From: an uncultured beta proteobacterium
GTDB taxonomy: Bacteria > Pseudomonadota > Gammaproteobacteria > Burkholderiales > Burkholderiaceae
DNA length: 42,639 nt
NCBI GenBank assembly: GCA_903867305.1
Contig: CAIPQU010000146.1
Location: forward strand, 1-42,639
Direction: 5' to 3'
The translations under genes and the position numbers were made by a program. Shown here one piece after another: positions 33,124 to 42,600 of the stretch. How positions within the stretch are numbered: the first letter of the stretch is position 1; the number at the start of each line of letters is the position of its first letter. Below the pieces are notes generated by a model, which made no database searches, was not told the origin of the DNA, and worked only from the letters and a program-made list of their open reading frames with translations.

Positions 33124-33327
33124 TTAAACTAAGGTGGTTTTATAGTATTTTTGAATATGATCAGTGAGTTGATAGCCTTTTTTCTGAGGCTTCAAAACTT
33201 CTTCAACTTCTGCCACAATTTTCTGGCCAGTGGGGGTTTTACTTAGGACAACTGCTGACCCCGCGAGAGCTGCGGCACCAGCAAAGAAATGTCGGCGACT
33301 AAGTTGTTTCGTTATTATTTTGGACAT
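33124..33327 (-). CDS. Formate dehydrogenase region Tat-targeted small protein
   Basis: This 67-residue protein has a twin-arginine signal, SRRHFFAGAAALAGSAVVL, leaving a mature part of about 35 residues that includes EEVLKPQKKGYQL and HIQKYYKTTLV. It matches the small 'formate dehydrogenase region TAT target' family always found just upstream of such FdhA genes. Its role is not established; escorting the dehydrogenase or acting as a periplasmic subunit are both reasonable. The ATG has AAGGAA about eight bases upstream, and a promoter candidate lies 53-80 bases upstream. The fdhA gene begins 24 bases after its stop. Confidence 0.85.
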   Translation of the reverse strand: MSKIITKQLSRRHFFAGAAALAGSAVVLSKTPTGQKIVAEVEEVLKPQKKGYQLTDHIQKYYKTTLV

Positions 33328-33379
33328 AATTCGAATTCCTTAAGTTATTGTTTTTATAACTAATTTCATTTCTGCTCTA

Positions 33380-33407
33380 ATTATGATCCTTTTTTTAGAT
33401 TAGTTAA
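33380..33407 (-). promoter_or_regulatory. Possible internal promoter before the structural fdh genes
   Basis: On the minus strand TTAACT (33402-33407), a 16-base spacer and CATAAT (33380-33385) form a plausible sigma-70 promoter in the 99-base gap after the chaperone gene. The -35 overlaps the palindrome TAGTTAACTA (33401-33410), a possible operator. It would let the structural subunits be expressed apart from the maturation genes. Confidence 0.4.
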
Positions 33408-33426
33408 CTAGGGAATAACATTATCT

Positions 33427-34068
33427 CTAGAGCATATCGAAAGCTTGCCCCTCAATATCAAAGAAAGCTCTCGTCAGACTACCGACCACTTTATAAAAGT
33501 GAAGGCTAGGATGATTCTCCAGAATATCGAATAAATCATCGACCCAAACCCGCAAATGTTGATTAAAAAACAACTTTTGCTCTGTCAAATTACAGACGCT
33601 TAAATCTTCACCAGCAATTAAATACCGCATGACCTCACATAAACAAGCAATGTGATCTTCAGTTTCGGTGATATCTTCCGACCCTTCTAAGCCAATTCTC
33701 TGTAAATGATTGCGCAGGGCTACCAGAGGCTTTTCATTTAAAAAACCTGTTAGATAAAAAGATCCATACAAAAATATTTCTTGTTTACCAACACCAATAA
33801 ATGAAGCCTCATATTCTTCTGCCCATTGATCCACATGAGACTCTTTCGCTAACTGAACTAAATCATTCCAAGGACCTTGTAATAAGGATGTGGATTCGGA
33901 ATCTCCAGGCTCAATATCCTCAGAAAATTGAGCAATTTTTTGAAGTAACTCCTTGGTTGGAGGCGCATAAAACAACAACGCTAATAATCCATATAAATCC
34001 GCTCTAGCTAAATCTTCAGCCGATAAATTGACGTCTAATGCAAGCGATGTATTTTCTTTTTCAGTCAT
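33427..34068 (-). CDS. TorD/DmsD-like chaperone for formate dehydrogenase
   Basis: This 213-residue all-helical cytoplasmic protein belongs to the molecular chaperones that bind Tat signals of molybdoenzymes and hold them until cofactor insertion is complete. LARADLYGLLALLFYAPP at the N-terminus and EYEASFIGVGKQEIFLYGSFYLTGF near the middle are the family hallmarks. It lies in the same operon as Tat-targeted FdhA, the obvious client. The start is the ATG 17 bases after the polyferredoxin gene; the ribosome binding site is weak. The following 99 bases hold a promoter candidate. Confidence 0.87.
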   Translation of the reverse strand: MTEKENTSLALDVNLSAEDLARADLYGLLALLFYAPPTKELLQKIAQFSEDIEPGDSESTSLLQGPWNDLVQLAKESHVDQWAEEYEASFIGVGKQEIFLYGSFYLTGFLNEKPLVALRNHLQRIGLEGSEDITETEDHIACLCEVMRYLIAGEDLSVCNLTEQKLFFNQHLRVWVDDLFDILENHPSLHFYKVVGSLTRAFFDIEGQAFDML

Positions 34069-34085
34069 GATTTTTCTTAATTATC

Positions 34086-36197
34086 TTACTGTTGCATCAT
34101 GTCAATCACTCGACAATCACTACACATTTTGATGCGATTTTGAGCTACTCCTGCAAATGCAGGATGTGACCCAATTTTAGAGAGCATCGTTTGCATCATC
34201 TTTTCAGTAGCAAAAGGTTTGGCACACTTAATACAGTAAAAAGGCTTTGATTCATTTAATGTAACTCTCTGTTTTCGCTGATTAGTTGTCGCCAATCGGG
34301 CTTGTAAGGTAATAGCATTCTCAGGGCATGTTGTTGCGCACAAACCACATTGAACACAACTCTTTTCGATAAAACTAAGTTGTGGATGCTCAAGATGATC
34401 GAGTAAGGCCCCCTCAGGGCATGCGCTAACACAAGACATACACAAGGTGCAGGAATCAGGGTTAACACTAACCCGACCGATTAGAGCACCAGGACTTAGT
34501 GGTATGGATTGATCCTCATCTAAAGGTAAAGGTGCGTTCAATAAAAGATGTTCAATAGCCATTTCGAGCGTTTGGCGCTTTTCCTTCGCATAACTAAAGC
34601 TAGCAACGGGGGTAATTTTTGATTGGGGATGCAAATCTTGTAGGGCTTGATCTAAAAATATTAAATTCACGGGATCTTCAATATTTTGCAAATGCCCCAT
34701 CTCAATTAAACGGATTCTAGCGCTGTATCCTAAGCCAATTAAAATTTCAGAAGCCGTTTTTATTTGCCCTTTCAACATCTCGACATATTGTGGAGACTCT
34801 TCACCGGTAGCAAGCAGAGCGATTTCAGCAACGCCATGAGTCAACATCCCGAACCAAAAATCCAGTCCTGTTGATGCAATATGATGCAAGGATAAAGGCA
34901 CGACATGGGCGGGCAAACCAGCAAATTGCTTGGGTTGTAAGCGAGCCATTCGACCAACTGCCTCTAACCATTGATCACCACCCTCAGGTCCTGAATGCAA
35001 CAAAATCGTTGGAGATAGTTTTTCATTCGTGGTTTTAGCAAAAGTATCCACAATGGTTTTAATTTTATTGGCTAGATAAGGAACATTGGGGTTTACATAC
35101 GTCATTGCACCGGAGGGACAAGCCGTAGCACAAGCCCCACACCCCATGCACAAATGAGGGTTGACGCTAACCCGTCCCTTACCACCTTCAAAGATGGAGG
35201 AAATTGCTTGGGTCGAACAAATATCAATACAAGACTGACATCCTATTTGTCCATTACGTCCATGCGCACAAATCTTTTCTTGATAAGCAAAAAAGCGCGG
35301 TTTTTCGAACTCGCCGATGGAATTCAGAATCTGTTGCACGACGAGTGCACGTTTTTTTGCGTTCTTTCTAGGAGCAAAATATCCCTTAGGAGGTTCAGGT
35401 ATTGTTAAATAAGCCTGTTCACTTAAGTCAAGAACCAAATCAAACTTTCCATCCATTAAAGGAAATTGATCGTGAAATTGAATCGCGCCGATAGAGCCAC
35501 AAGCTTTGACACAAGCCTGATTCGAATCACATCGGCTCATATCAATCTGAAAACTCAAATCAATCGCTTGCTCAGGACATGCCTCAAGACAAGCTCCACA
35601 CTGCGTACATAAATCTAATTGAATCGGATTGGAAGAGCGCCACTGAACATTCCACTCACCTAGATATCCGCTGAGATGTTCTATGACACCATTCATGATG
35701 ACAAAATTCTTTTGATAGGGCAAAGGAGTACTATCACTCACCATCGCTGTGACCGATACGTCTTGATAGAGCTGTTGCGCGTAATGAAAGACATCTGCCC
35801 CCGGCCCAATAATTAATAGGCGTGCTTGCGAACTGTCATAACTGACGGTTGGCAATGGCTCAGGATCTGGAAGATTGGCCAGAGCTAATAAGCTTGCTAT
35901 TTTCGGTTGTGAGGCTTTGGCATCTTTACCCCATCCACCAATTTCACGAATATTAATGAAGCGTATTGGCGCTAGCAGTGGCTTTTCCACTTGTGAAGAT
36001 AATGCATGAAATAACTCTTTTTCCTGCGTGCAAGCAACAATGACATCGTCATCACCTTCTACCGCCTGGATAAACTGCCCAATCTCTTGACGGCATAAGC
36101 CATCGTAAATTTTAGTGTGCCCAGGAAGATGTTGCTTAAAAAAAGTCTCTTCCAGTGGCATGCTGGAATTACAATTGCAAACCAATGTCTTAGACAT
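34086..36197 (-). CDS. Multi-cluster 4Fe-4S polyferredoxin of the formate dehydrogenase cluster
   Basis: This 703-residue soluble protein has no signal or membrane helix. It carries six ferredoxin-type cysteine groups: CTQCGACLEACP (197-208), a variant group from Cys223, a variant from Cys310, CMGCGACATACP (350-361), CTLCMSCVSACP (583-594) and CVQCGLCATTCP (614-625). A C-terminal CIKC...CSDC pair looks like a zinc or rubredoxin-type site. The N-terminus has CNC with more cysteines, and residues 125-155 (RLLIIGPGAD) look like a Rossmann segment. Homologues sit in betaproteobacterial fdh clusters, annotated simply as 4Fe-4S proteins. It may serve in electron transfer or in cofactor maturation. 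The gene overlaps DUF3306 by 8 bases. Confidence 0.85.
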   Translation of the reverse strand: MSKTLVCNCNSSMPLEETFFKQHLPGHTKIYDGLCRQEIGQFIQAVEGDDDVIVACTQEKELFHALSSQVEKPLLAPIRFINIREIGGWGKDAKASQPKIASLLALANLPDPEPLPTVSYDSSQARLLIIGPGADVFHYAQQLYQDVSVTAMVSDSTPLPYQKNFVIMNGVIEHLSGYLGEWNVQWRSSNPIQLDLCTQCGACLEACPEQAIDLSFQIDMSRCDSNQACVKACGSIGAIQFHDQFPLMDGKFDLVLDLSEQAYLTIPEPPKGYFAPRKNAKKRALVVQQILNSIGEFEKPRFFAYQEKICAHGRNGQIGCQSCIDICSTQAISSIFEGGKGRVSVNPHLCMGCGACATACPSGAMTYVNPNVPYLANKIKTIVDTFAKTTNEKLSPTILLHSGPEGGDQWLEAVGRMARLQPKQFAGLPAHVVPLSLHHIASTGLDFWFGMLTHGVAEIALLATGEESPQYVEMLKGQIKTASEILIGLGYSARIRLIEMGHLQNIEDPVNLIFLDQALQDLHPQSKITPVASFSYAKEKRQTLEMAIEHLLLNAPLPLDEDQSIPLSPGALIGRVSVNPDSCTLCMSCVSACPEGALLDHLEHPQLSFIEKSCVQCGLCATTCPENAITLQARLATTNQRKQRVTLNESKPFYCIKCAKPFATEKMMQTMLSKIGSHPAFAGVAQNRIKMCSDCRVIDMMQQ

Positions 36198-36738
36198 TCT
36201 TAGTTCCCTTTATGAGATTTTCTTTTTCTGATATTTCTGCTTCACTTTCACCATGGATCTCTTGAGTATTTGGTGGAATTTGTAGATCCTCTGGTGTTTG
36301 TAAGCTTGAATGGTCCGTTGGACTTACGGATGGATCTTCTTCCAGTTTTTTAAATAATCCGAGCATGGAAGATTGAACCATTTTTTCCAACATTCCAGGT
36401 GGTAATGGATCCTCTTTCGAGTAATCATCAATATAGATATCTAAACCATCCATCACATTGTAATGAGGGTCAGAAAATAATTTCTTCATAGCAGCATGAT
36501 GCACGTCTTCTTTGACTCCCGAGCTCGCAAATCCTGAAAAATCAGAATCCGGATTGAGTTTTTCAACATCGGCCATGGTTGGACCTTGATCAACTTCAAG
36601 TTGCTCAGCAGGGTTTTCTAGAGTAGGCGTTACAGAACCTTGATCTATTTTGACCTCAACCGTGGGATTGCTTTCTTGCTCTTTGGTGGGTGTCTGAGCT
36701 TGCTTGAGCTGCGACCAACGTTTAAAGAAGCTACTCAT
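36190..36738 (-). CDS. DUF3306 family protein
   Basis: This 182-residue protein starts SSFFKRWSQLKQAQ and is acidic and largely low-complexity, with one conserved block DSDFSGFASSGVKEDVHHAA followed by MKKLFSDPHYNVMDGLDIYI. These match DUF3306, found beside DUF3305 in formate dehydrogenase clusters. There are no cysteines, membrane helices or signal. Function is unknown; a maturation or scaffold role is suggested by context. It overlaps DUF3305 as ATGA and the polyferredoxin gene by 8 bases, so the three are translated as a unit. Confidence 0.85.
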   Translation of the reverse strand: MSSFFKRWSQLKQAQTPTKEQESNPTVEVKIDQGSVTPTLENPAEQLEVDQGPTMADVEKLNPDSDFSGFASSGVKEDVHHAAMKKLFSDPHYNVMDGLDIYIDDYSKEDPLPPGMLEKMVQSSMLGLFKKLEEDPSVSPTDHSSLQTPEDLQIPPNTQEIHGESEAEISEKENLIKGTKNV

Positions 36739-37277
36739 GACTTGATCTTCCCAAGAACATCAACACCTCGAGCCGCTCCTTTAAATGATTCTGGACGATG
36801 CCTTTTTTTCACTTCTGGTCGATAGTTTTCATCAACAAATTGTTTGACAGAGTCATAAATTAAAGTATCCATCGGATATTGATCAACCTGTTCACCTCCA
36901 TCAAGCAGTCGGGCAGCTTCGTTATAACTGAGCATGACACGATGTGGCACAGCAATTTGACCTTCAGGAAATAAATCACCTTCCTCTAATCGCCACATCA
37001 CAAACCAACAAGGTTTGTCACTCGTAACATTCAAAAAATACCCCTCAGATTCATCCGCATACAAGTCTAAATTAAACCCTTTGAATAACCATCTCCGCCC
37101 TTCTTGATGCTCATCCATTGCACATGCTTGAATTTGATCAAGCCGAAATACCACTGGATCAAATAAATGATCAAACTGACCAATATCCACCATCACTTCA
37201 TCTAAAACCCATCGATGCGATACCCAAGGGTTATCTATTTTTTCATAGCGCATCGAAACAGTTAAAGCGAGTCCCAT
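36735..37277 (-). CDS. DUF3305 family protein
   Basis: This 180-residue cytoplasmic protein has the DUF3305 pattern: RYEKIDNPWVSHRWVLDEV at the start, WLFKGFNLDLYADESEGYFL in the middle and VMLSYNEAARLLDGGEQVD later. Aromatic and acidic residues dominate, and there are few cysteines. It is part of the conserved formate dehydrogenase neighbourhood with DUF3306; its function is unknown. The ATG overlaps the mrp stop by one base (TAATG), which places Mrp and the fdh cluster in a single coupled transcript. The C-terminus is basic (EVKKRHRPESFKG). Confidence 0.87.
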   Translation of the reverse strand: MGLALTVSMRYEKIDNPWVSHRWVLDEVMVDIGQFDHLFDPVVFRLDQIQACAMDEHQEGRRWLFKGFNLDLYADESEGYFLNVTSDKPCWFVMWRLEEGDLFPEGQIAVPHRVMLSYNEAARLLDGGEQVDQYPMDTLIYDSVKQFVDENYRPEVKKRHRPESFKGAARGVDVLGKIKS

Positions 37278-38365
37278 TAGGTGTTTTGAACCACAATACT
37301 TGGGAATTTACTACTCATGTCTTTTGACATATTTGCAATTTGAATCGCGACTTTTCTGGCGATTGCTTTATAGCTAGCACTAATAGCACTATCGGGCTCA
37401 GCAACTACCGGCGGTCTTCCTGCATCTGATTGCTCACGAATGGATAAATTGAGTGGCAAACTACCCAAAAATGGCACTTGATAATCTTTGCACATTTTTT
37501 CGCCGCCACCAGTGCCAAAAATATGTTCTGTATGACCACAACTAGGACAAATGTAAGTACTCATGTTCTCCACAATCCCCAGAATCGGGATTCCGACCTT
37601 TTCAAACATTTTTAAACCTTTACGCGCATCTAAAAGCGCAATATCTTGCGGGGTCGTCACAATAACAGCGCCAGTGACTGGTACTTTTTGTGAAAGCGTT
37701 AATTGAATATCTCCTGTACCCGGCGGCATGTCAACAATTAAATAATCCAACTGTTGCCAATTCGTTTGTCTGAGTAATTGCTCTAGTGCTGATGTCACCA
37801 TCGGTCCACGCCAAACCATGGGACTATCCTCTTCAATCAAAAAACCGATTGAACTGACCTGAAGTCCGTGACCTGCCATCGGTTCAATGGTGTTTTCTGC
37901 ATAAGAGTCAGGACGCCCAGAGATGCCAAGCATCATCGGCATACTAGGGCCATAAATATCTGCATCAAGAATACCGACTTTAGCGCCTTCTGCAGAAAGG
38001 GCTAGTGCTAAATTCACTGCAGTAGTAGATTTACCGACACCACCTTTACCACTCGCAATAGCAATGATGTTTTTGACTTCTGGCAATAGTTTGACGCCAC
38101 GCTGCACAGTATGGGCAACAATTTCCATCGTGACATTCACGCTGACATTTTTCACACCATCCAGTTGTCGTACTGCGTGAATACAAGCTTTACGAATGCC
38201 ATCAAATTGACTTTTTGAAGGATAGTTCAGGACCACATCAAAAATCACTTCATCGGCATCAACACGTAAGTTTTTAATCGCTTTTGAACTTACCAAATCA
38301 CGTTCAGTATTCGGGTCAATGACCCCGGCTAAAACACCCATTACTGCATCTTGGGAAAGTTCCAA
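37277..38365 (-). CDS. apbC: Iron-sulfur cluster carrier protein Mrp/ApbC
   Basis: This 362-residue P-loop ATPase carries Fe-S clusters to apoproteins. Residues 1-90 form the MIP18-like domain. The deviant Walker A motif GKGGVGKSTTAVNLALAL follows near residue 109-126, then DADIYGPSMPMMLG and DMPPGTGDIQLTL. The cluster-binding pair is in ICPSCGHTEHIFGTGGGEK. The start is TTG, six bases after the ribosome binding site AAGGAG, and no ATG fits. It is divergent from metG, an old betaproteobacterial pairing, but here its stop overlaps the first gene of the formate dehydrogenase cluster, whose proteins need many Fe-S clusters. Confidence 0.93.
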   Translation of the reverse strand: MELSQDAVMGVLAGVIDPNTERDLVSSKAIKNLRVDADEVIFDVVLNYPSKSQFDGIRKACIHAVRQLDGVKNVSVNVTMEIVAHTVQRGVKLLPEVKNIIAIASGKGGVGKSTTAVNLALALSAEGAKVGILDADIYGPSMPMMLGISGRPDSYAENTIEPMAGHGLQVSSIGFLIEEDSPMVWRGPMVTSALEQLLRQTNWQQLDYLIVDMPPGTGDIQLTLSQKVPVTGAVIVTTPQDIALLDARKGLKMFEKVGIPILGIVENMSTYICPSCGHTEHIFGTGGGEKMCKDYQVPFLGSLPLNLSIREQSDAGRPPVVAEPDSAISASYKAIARKVAIQIANMSKDMSSKFPSIVVQNT

Positions 38366-38403
38366 AATCTTCTCCTTAAATTAATTCAAATCTAACTAAA
38401 TTA

Positions 38404-38420
38404 CCCATTACTTTAATGGG
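38404..38420. promoter_or_regulatory. Inverted repeat CCCATTA-N3-TAATGGG between mrp and metG
   Basis: Seven-base arms with a 3-base spacer form a 17-base near-palindrome in the 71-base gap between the divergent genes. It falls between the -35 and -10 positions proposed for metG, so a protein bound there could block that promoter. No regulator can be named. Confidence 0.4.
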
Positions 38421-38424
38421 ATAC

Positions 38425-38430
38425 TAAAAT
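38425..38430 (+). promoter_or_regulatory. -10 box of metG, positioned for a leaderless mRNA
   Basis: TAAAAT matches five of six -10 positions and lies exactly six bases before the metG ATG. The upstream -35 candidate TTACCC (38401-38406) is weak. GAGGT touches the ATG directly, too close to work as an ordinary ribosome binding site. Confidence 0.45.
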
Positions 38431-38436
38431 TGAGGT

Positions 38437-40146
38437 ATGAAATTAGATCATAAAAGAATTTTAGTTACTTCTGCGTTGCCCTATGCTAACGGGCAAATTC
38501 ATATTGGCCACCTGGTGGAATATATCCAAACCGATATTTGGGTTCGTTTCCAGCGGATGTTGGGGCATGAAATTTACTACGTTTGTGCTGATGATACCCA
38601 TGGAACACCTATTATGCTACGGGCACAAGCAGAAAATTTAACGCCTCAAGAGTTGATTGAGCGGGTTTGGTTTGAGCATAAAAAAGATTTTGATGATTTT
38701 TATGTCTCTTTTGATCACTTTGGGTCAACGAACTCCCCTGAAAACAAAGAGTTATCTCAAGAAATCTATTTACGGTTAAAAAAGGCTAATTTAATTGAGA
38801 AAAAGTCGATCGAACAAGCCTATGATCCTGTTAAAGAAATGTTCTTACCGGATCGCTTTATAAAAGGTGAATGCCCAAAATGCCATTCAAAAGACCAATA
38901 TGGGGACTCTTGTGAGAAATGTGGTGCTACCTATTCCCCCACCGATCTTTTAAACCCATATTCCGTGGTGAGTGGTGCAAAACCGATCAAAAAGATCTCA
39001 GAACATTATTTTTTCAAGCTATCTGACCCTCGTTGCGAGGAGTTTTTAAGGCACTGGACTCAGGTAAAAACGCCTTTGCAGCCTGAAGCGCGGAACAAAA
39101 TGAAGGAATGGGTTGGCGAATCAGGTCAAAGCAAACTCAGCAATTGGGACATCTCCAGAGATGAGCCGTATTTTGGGTTCGAAATTCCCGATGCGCCAGG
39201 TAAATATTTTTATGTTTGGCTCGATGCCCCCATCGGCTACTTTGCTAGTTTTAAAGCCTTATGCCAACGAATAAACCTTAATTTTGATGAGTGGGTCAAA
39301 CCAGATACCACCACCGAGATGTATCACTTCATTGGTAAAGATATTTTGTATTTCCACACACTATTTTTGCCTGCTACCCTAGAGTTCTCAAACTACCGAA
39401 CGCCAACCAATGTCTTTGCACATGGTTTTTTAACGGTGGATGGTGAAAAAATGAGTAAATCACGGGGCACTTTCATCACTGCAAGTAGTTTTATCACTTC
39501 TGGCCTCAACCCTGAATGGCTTCGTTATTACTTTGCAGCAAAACTCAACGCCTCTTTGGAGGACTTGGATCTCAATCTCCAAGACTTTACCGCTCGAGTC
39601 AATAGTGATTTATTGGGTAAATACATTAATATTGCGAGCCGTAGCTCTGGCTTTTTAGTCAAAAAATTTGGTGGGGTGATCGCTCCGGAAGCGCTCAATC
39701 ATGAGTTAATCACCACCCTGAAAGCGGCAAGTCCAGAAATCGCTGCTTTATATGAACAACGCGAATTTGGCAAAGCCCAACGACTGATTATGGAATTAGC
39801 CGATCAGGTGAATATCTTTGTCGACGCCAATAAACCTTGGGAAATCGCCAAAGCCTTGAATACTGAATCTGATCCGGCTCTGGCGAGTCGTCTCCAAGCA
39901 GTTTGCAGCGTGACTCTAGAGGCATTCAGGATTCTGACAATCTACTTAAAACCTGTTTTGCCCGAACTTGCTAAAAATGTGGAGACTTTTCTAAATATAC
40001 CAACATTGACATGGGCCAGTGTGGAAAGCAGCCTGACAGAACAGAACGTGATTCAACCCTATCAGCACTTGATGAGTAGAGTTGATGCAAAAATGATCGA
40101 TGCTTTAGTCGAGGCAAATAGGTCCTCAACCCCAGCGACAAGTTAA
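38437..40146 (+). CDS. metG: Methionyl-tRNA synthetase, without C-terminal tRNA-binding domain
   Basis: This 569-residue enzyme charges tRNA(Met) with methionine. The class I catalytic motifs are intact: GQIHIGH (HIGH) near residue 20 and KMSKSRG. The four-cysteine zinc knuckle [17 protein letters not shown] is of the MetG1 type. The anticodon-binding helices run to about residue 550. The protein stops after [15 protein letters not shown], where many betaproteobacterial and enterobacterial MetG proteins continue with a Trbp111-like tRNA-binding and dimerisation domain of about 110 residues. No remnant of that domain is in the 75 bases that follow. Translation initiation looks leaderless. Confidence 0.93.
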   Translation: MKLDHKRILVTSALPYANGQIHIGHLVEYIQTDIWVRFQRMLGHEIYYVCADDTHGTPIMLRAQAENLTPQELIERVWFEHKKDFDDFYVSFDHFGSTNSPENKELSQEIYLRLKKANLIEKKSIEQAYDPVKEMFLPDRFIKGECPKCHSKDQYGDSCEKCGATYSPTDLLNPYSVVSGAKPIKKISEHYFFKLSDPRCEEFLRHWTQVKTPLQPEARNKMKEWVGESGQSKLSNWDISRDEPYFGFEIPDAPGKYFYVWLDAPIGYFASFKALCQRINLNFDEWVKPDTTTEMYHFIGKDILYFHTLFLPATLEFSNYRTPTNVFAHGFLTVDGEKMSKSRGTFITASSFITSGLNPEWLRYYFAAKLNASLEDLDLNLQDFTARVNSDLLGKYINIASRSSGFLVKKFGGVIAPEALNHELITTLKAASPEIAALYEQREFGKAQRLIMELADQVNIFVDANKPWEIAKALNTESDPALASRLQAVCSVTLEAFRILTIYLKPVLPELAKNVETFLNIPTLTWASVESSLTEQNVIQPYQHLMSRVDAKMIDALVEANRSSTPATS

Positions 40147-40221
40147 AATGAATAAAGTTACTCTTAAATAGCTAAAATAGAAGCGATATACCTGATTTAA
40201 CATTTTTATAAGAATTTCACT

Positions 40222-40402
40222 ATGGCGCACTATCAATCTACAATTACTTTGTTTTTGAATGATCTCAAAAACAAAAATCCCGAAATTGAAAAAGGGCAAT
40301 TAGAAGGACGTGCTCTTTTATGGGATAAAAAGCCTATTAGTCTTGATGAACAGAAGCGAAATCAACTTGCAAGAATTCGACAAAAACCTTACGTCTACTC
40401 CA

Positions 40403-40410
<8 letters not shown>
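40222..40410 (+). CDS. DUF3460 family protein
   Basis: This 62-residue cytoplasmic protein matches DUF3460, a small family found in Burkholderiales between metG and scpA. SEQUENCE features are QSTITLFLNDLKNKNPEIEK, then GRALLWDKKP with a basic tail (RARIRQ-like, here NQLARIRQKPYVY). No catalytic motif, signal or membrane helix is present, and function is unknown. The start is the only suitable ATG. There is no clear ribosome binding site; a TATAAG box 9 bases upstream of the ATG could serve a near-leaderless transcript. The stop lies within the scpA start region (8-base overlap). Confidence 0.85.
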
Positions 40411-42081
<1,671 letters not shown>

Positions 42082-42171
42082 ATTCAATTCTTTAAAAAAA
42101 TATATTCTCTAGAACTGTCAACTCCACCCTCCAGCTCATGCGTTATAGGTACATGGAAGCACATTACAAAT

Positions 42172-42177
42172 AGGAGG
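42172..42177 (+). promoter_or_regulatory. Strong ribosome binding site
   Basis: AGGAGG lies five bases before the ATG at 42183. It is the strongest ribosome binding site in the window and contrasts with the many genes here that have none, suggesting the small secreted protein is made in quantity. Confidence 0.85.
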
Positions 42178-42182
42178 ATTCC

Positions 42183-42533
42183 ATGAAAAAGTTCATTTTC
42201 GGAGTTATCACTTTAGTTGCTCTTACTTCTAGTTCCATGAGCTTTGCTTGGGATCGCGATGATGGATGGAGACATCATGGAGGCTATCGTGGCGGTTATC
42301 GTGAACAAGGTTTTGTTGGGCATCATGCCGTTCGGACACCATATGTAATTGCTGGTATAGCTTTAGGAACTGCTGGTGCTATAGCTTATAGCTCAACTCA
42401 AAGGCCTTACTACGAGAATTCAACAAGACCGTACTACGCACCTCAACCAATCATTATTCAACAACTGCCAATTTATTACCAACAACCCTATGCCGTTTCA
42501 CCTCCGCCTCCATATGGTTATCGACCATATTAA
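42183..42533 (+). CDS. Small secreted Gly/His/Tyr/Pro-rich protein
   Basis: This 116-residue protein has a clear Sec signal (KKFIFGVITLVALTSSSMSF, cut near AWA/D) and a mature part in three pieces: a His/Gly/Arg-rich stretch (DDGWRHHGGYRGGYRE), a hydrophobic glycine-zipper-like segment (VIAGIALGTAGAIAY) and a Tyr/Pro-rich tail ending PPPPYGYRPY. It should be periplasmic or outer-membrane associated. Similar short exported proteins are common in betaproteobacteria without a known function; metal binding by the His stretch is only a possibility. A strong ribosome binding site precedes it, and a strong terminator follows. Confidence 0.8.
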   Translation: MKKFIFGVITLVALTSSSMSFAWDRDDGWRHHGGYRGGYREQGFVGHHAVRTPYVIAGIALGTAGAIAYSSTQRPYYENSTRPYYAPQPIIIQQLPIYYQQPYAVSPPPPYGYRPY

Positions 42534-42546
42534 GAAAAAAGTAAGA

Positions 42547-42581
42547 AATAAAACCGCTCAATGAGCGGTTTTATTTTTTTT
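42547..42581. terminator. Strong rho-independent terminator, probably bidirectional
   Basis: A perfect 13-bp stem AATAAAACCGCTC/GAGCGGTTTTATT with loop AAT is followed by a run of T. It lies 14 bases after the secreted protein's stop. On the minus strand it also has a T-rich tail, so it can serve the gene ending at 42601. Confidence 0.93.
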
Positions 42582-42600
42582 AAATTCAAATCTTAAAAGG

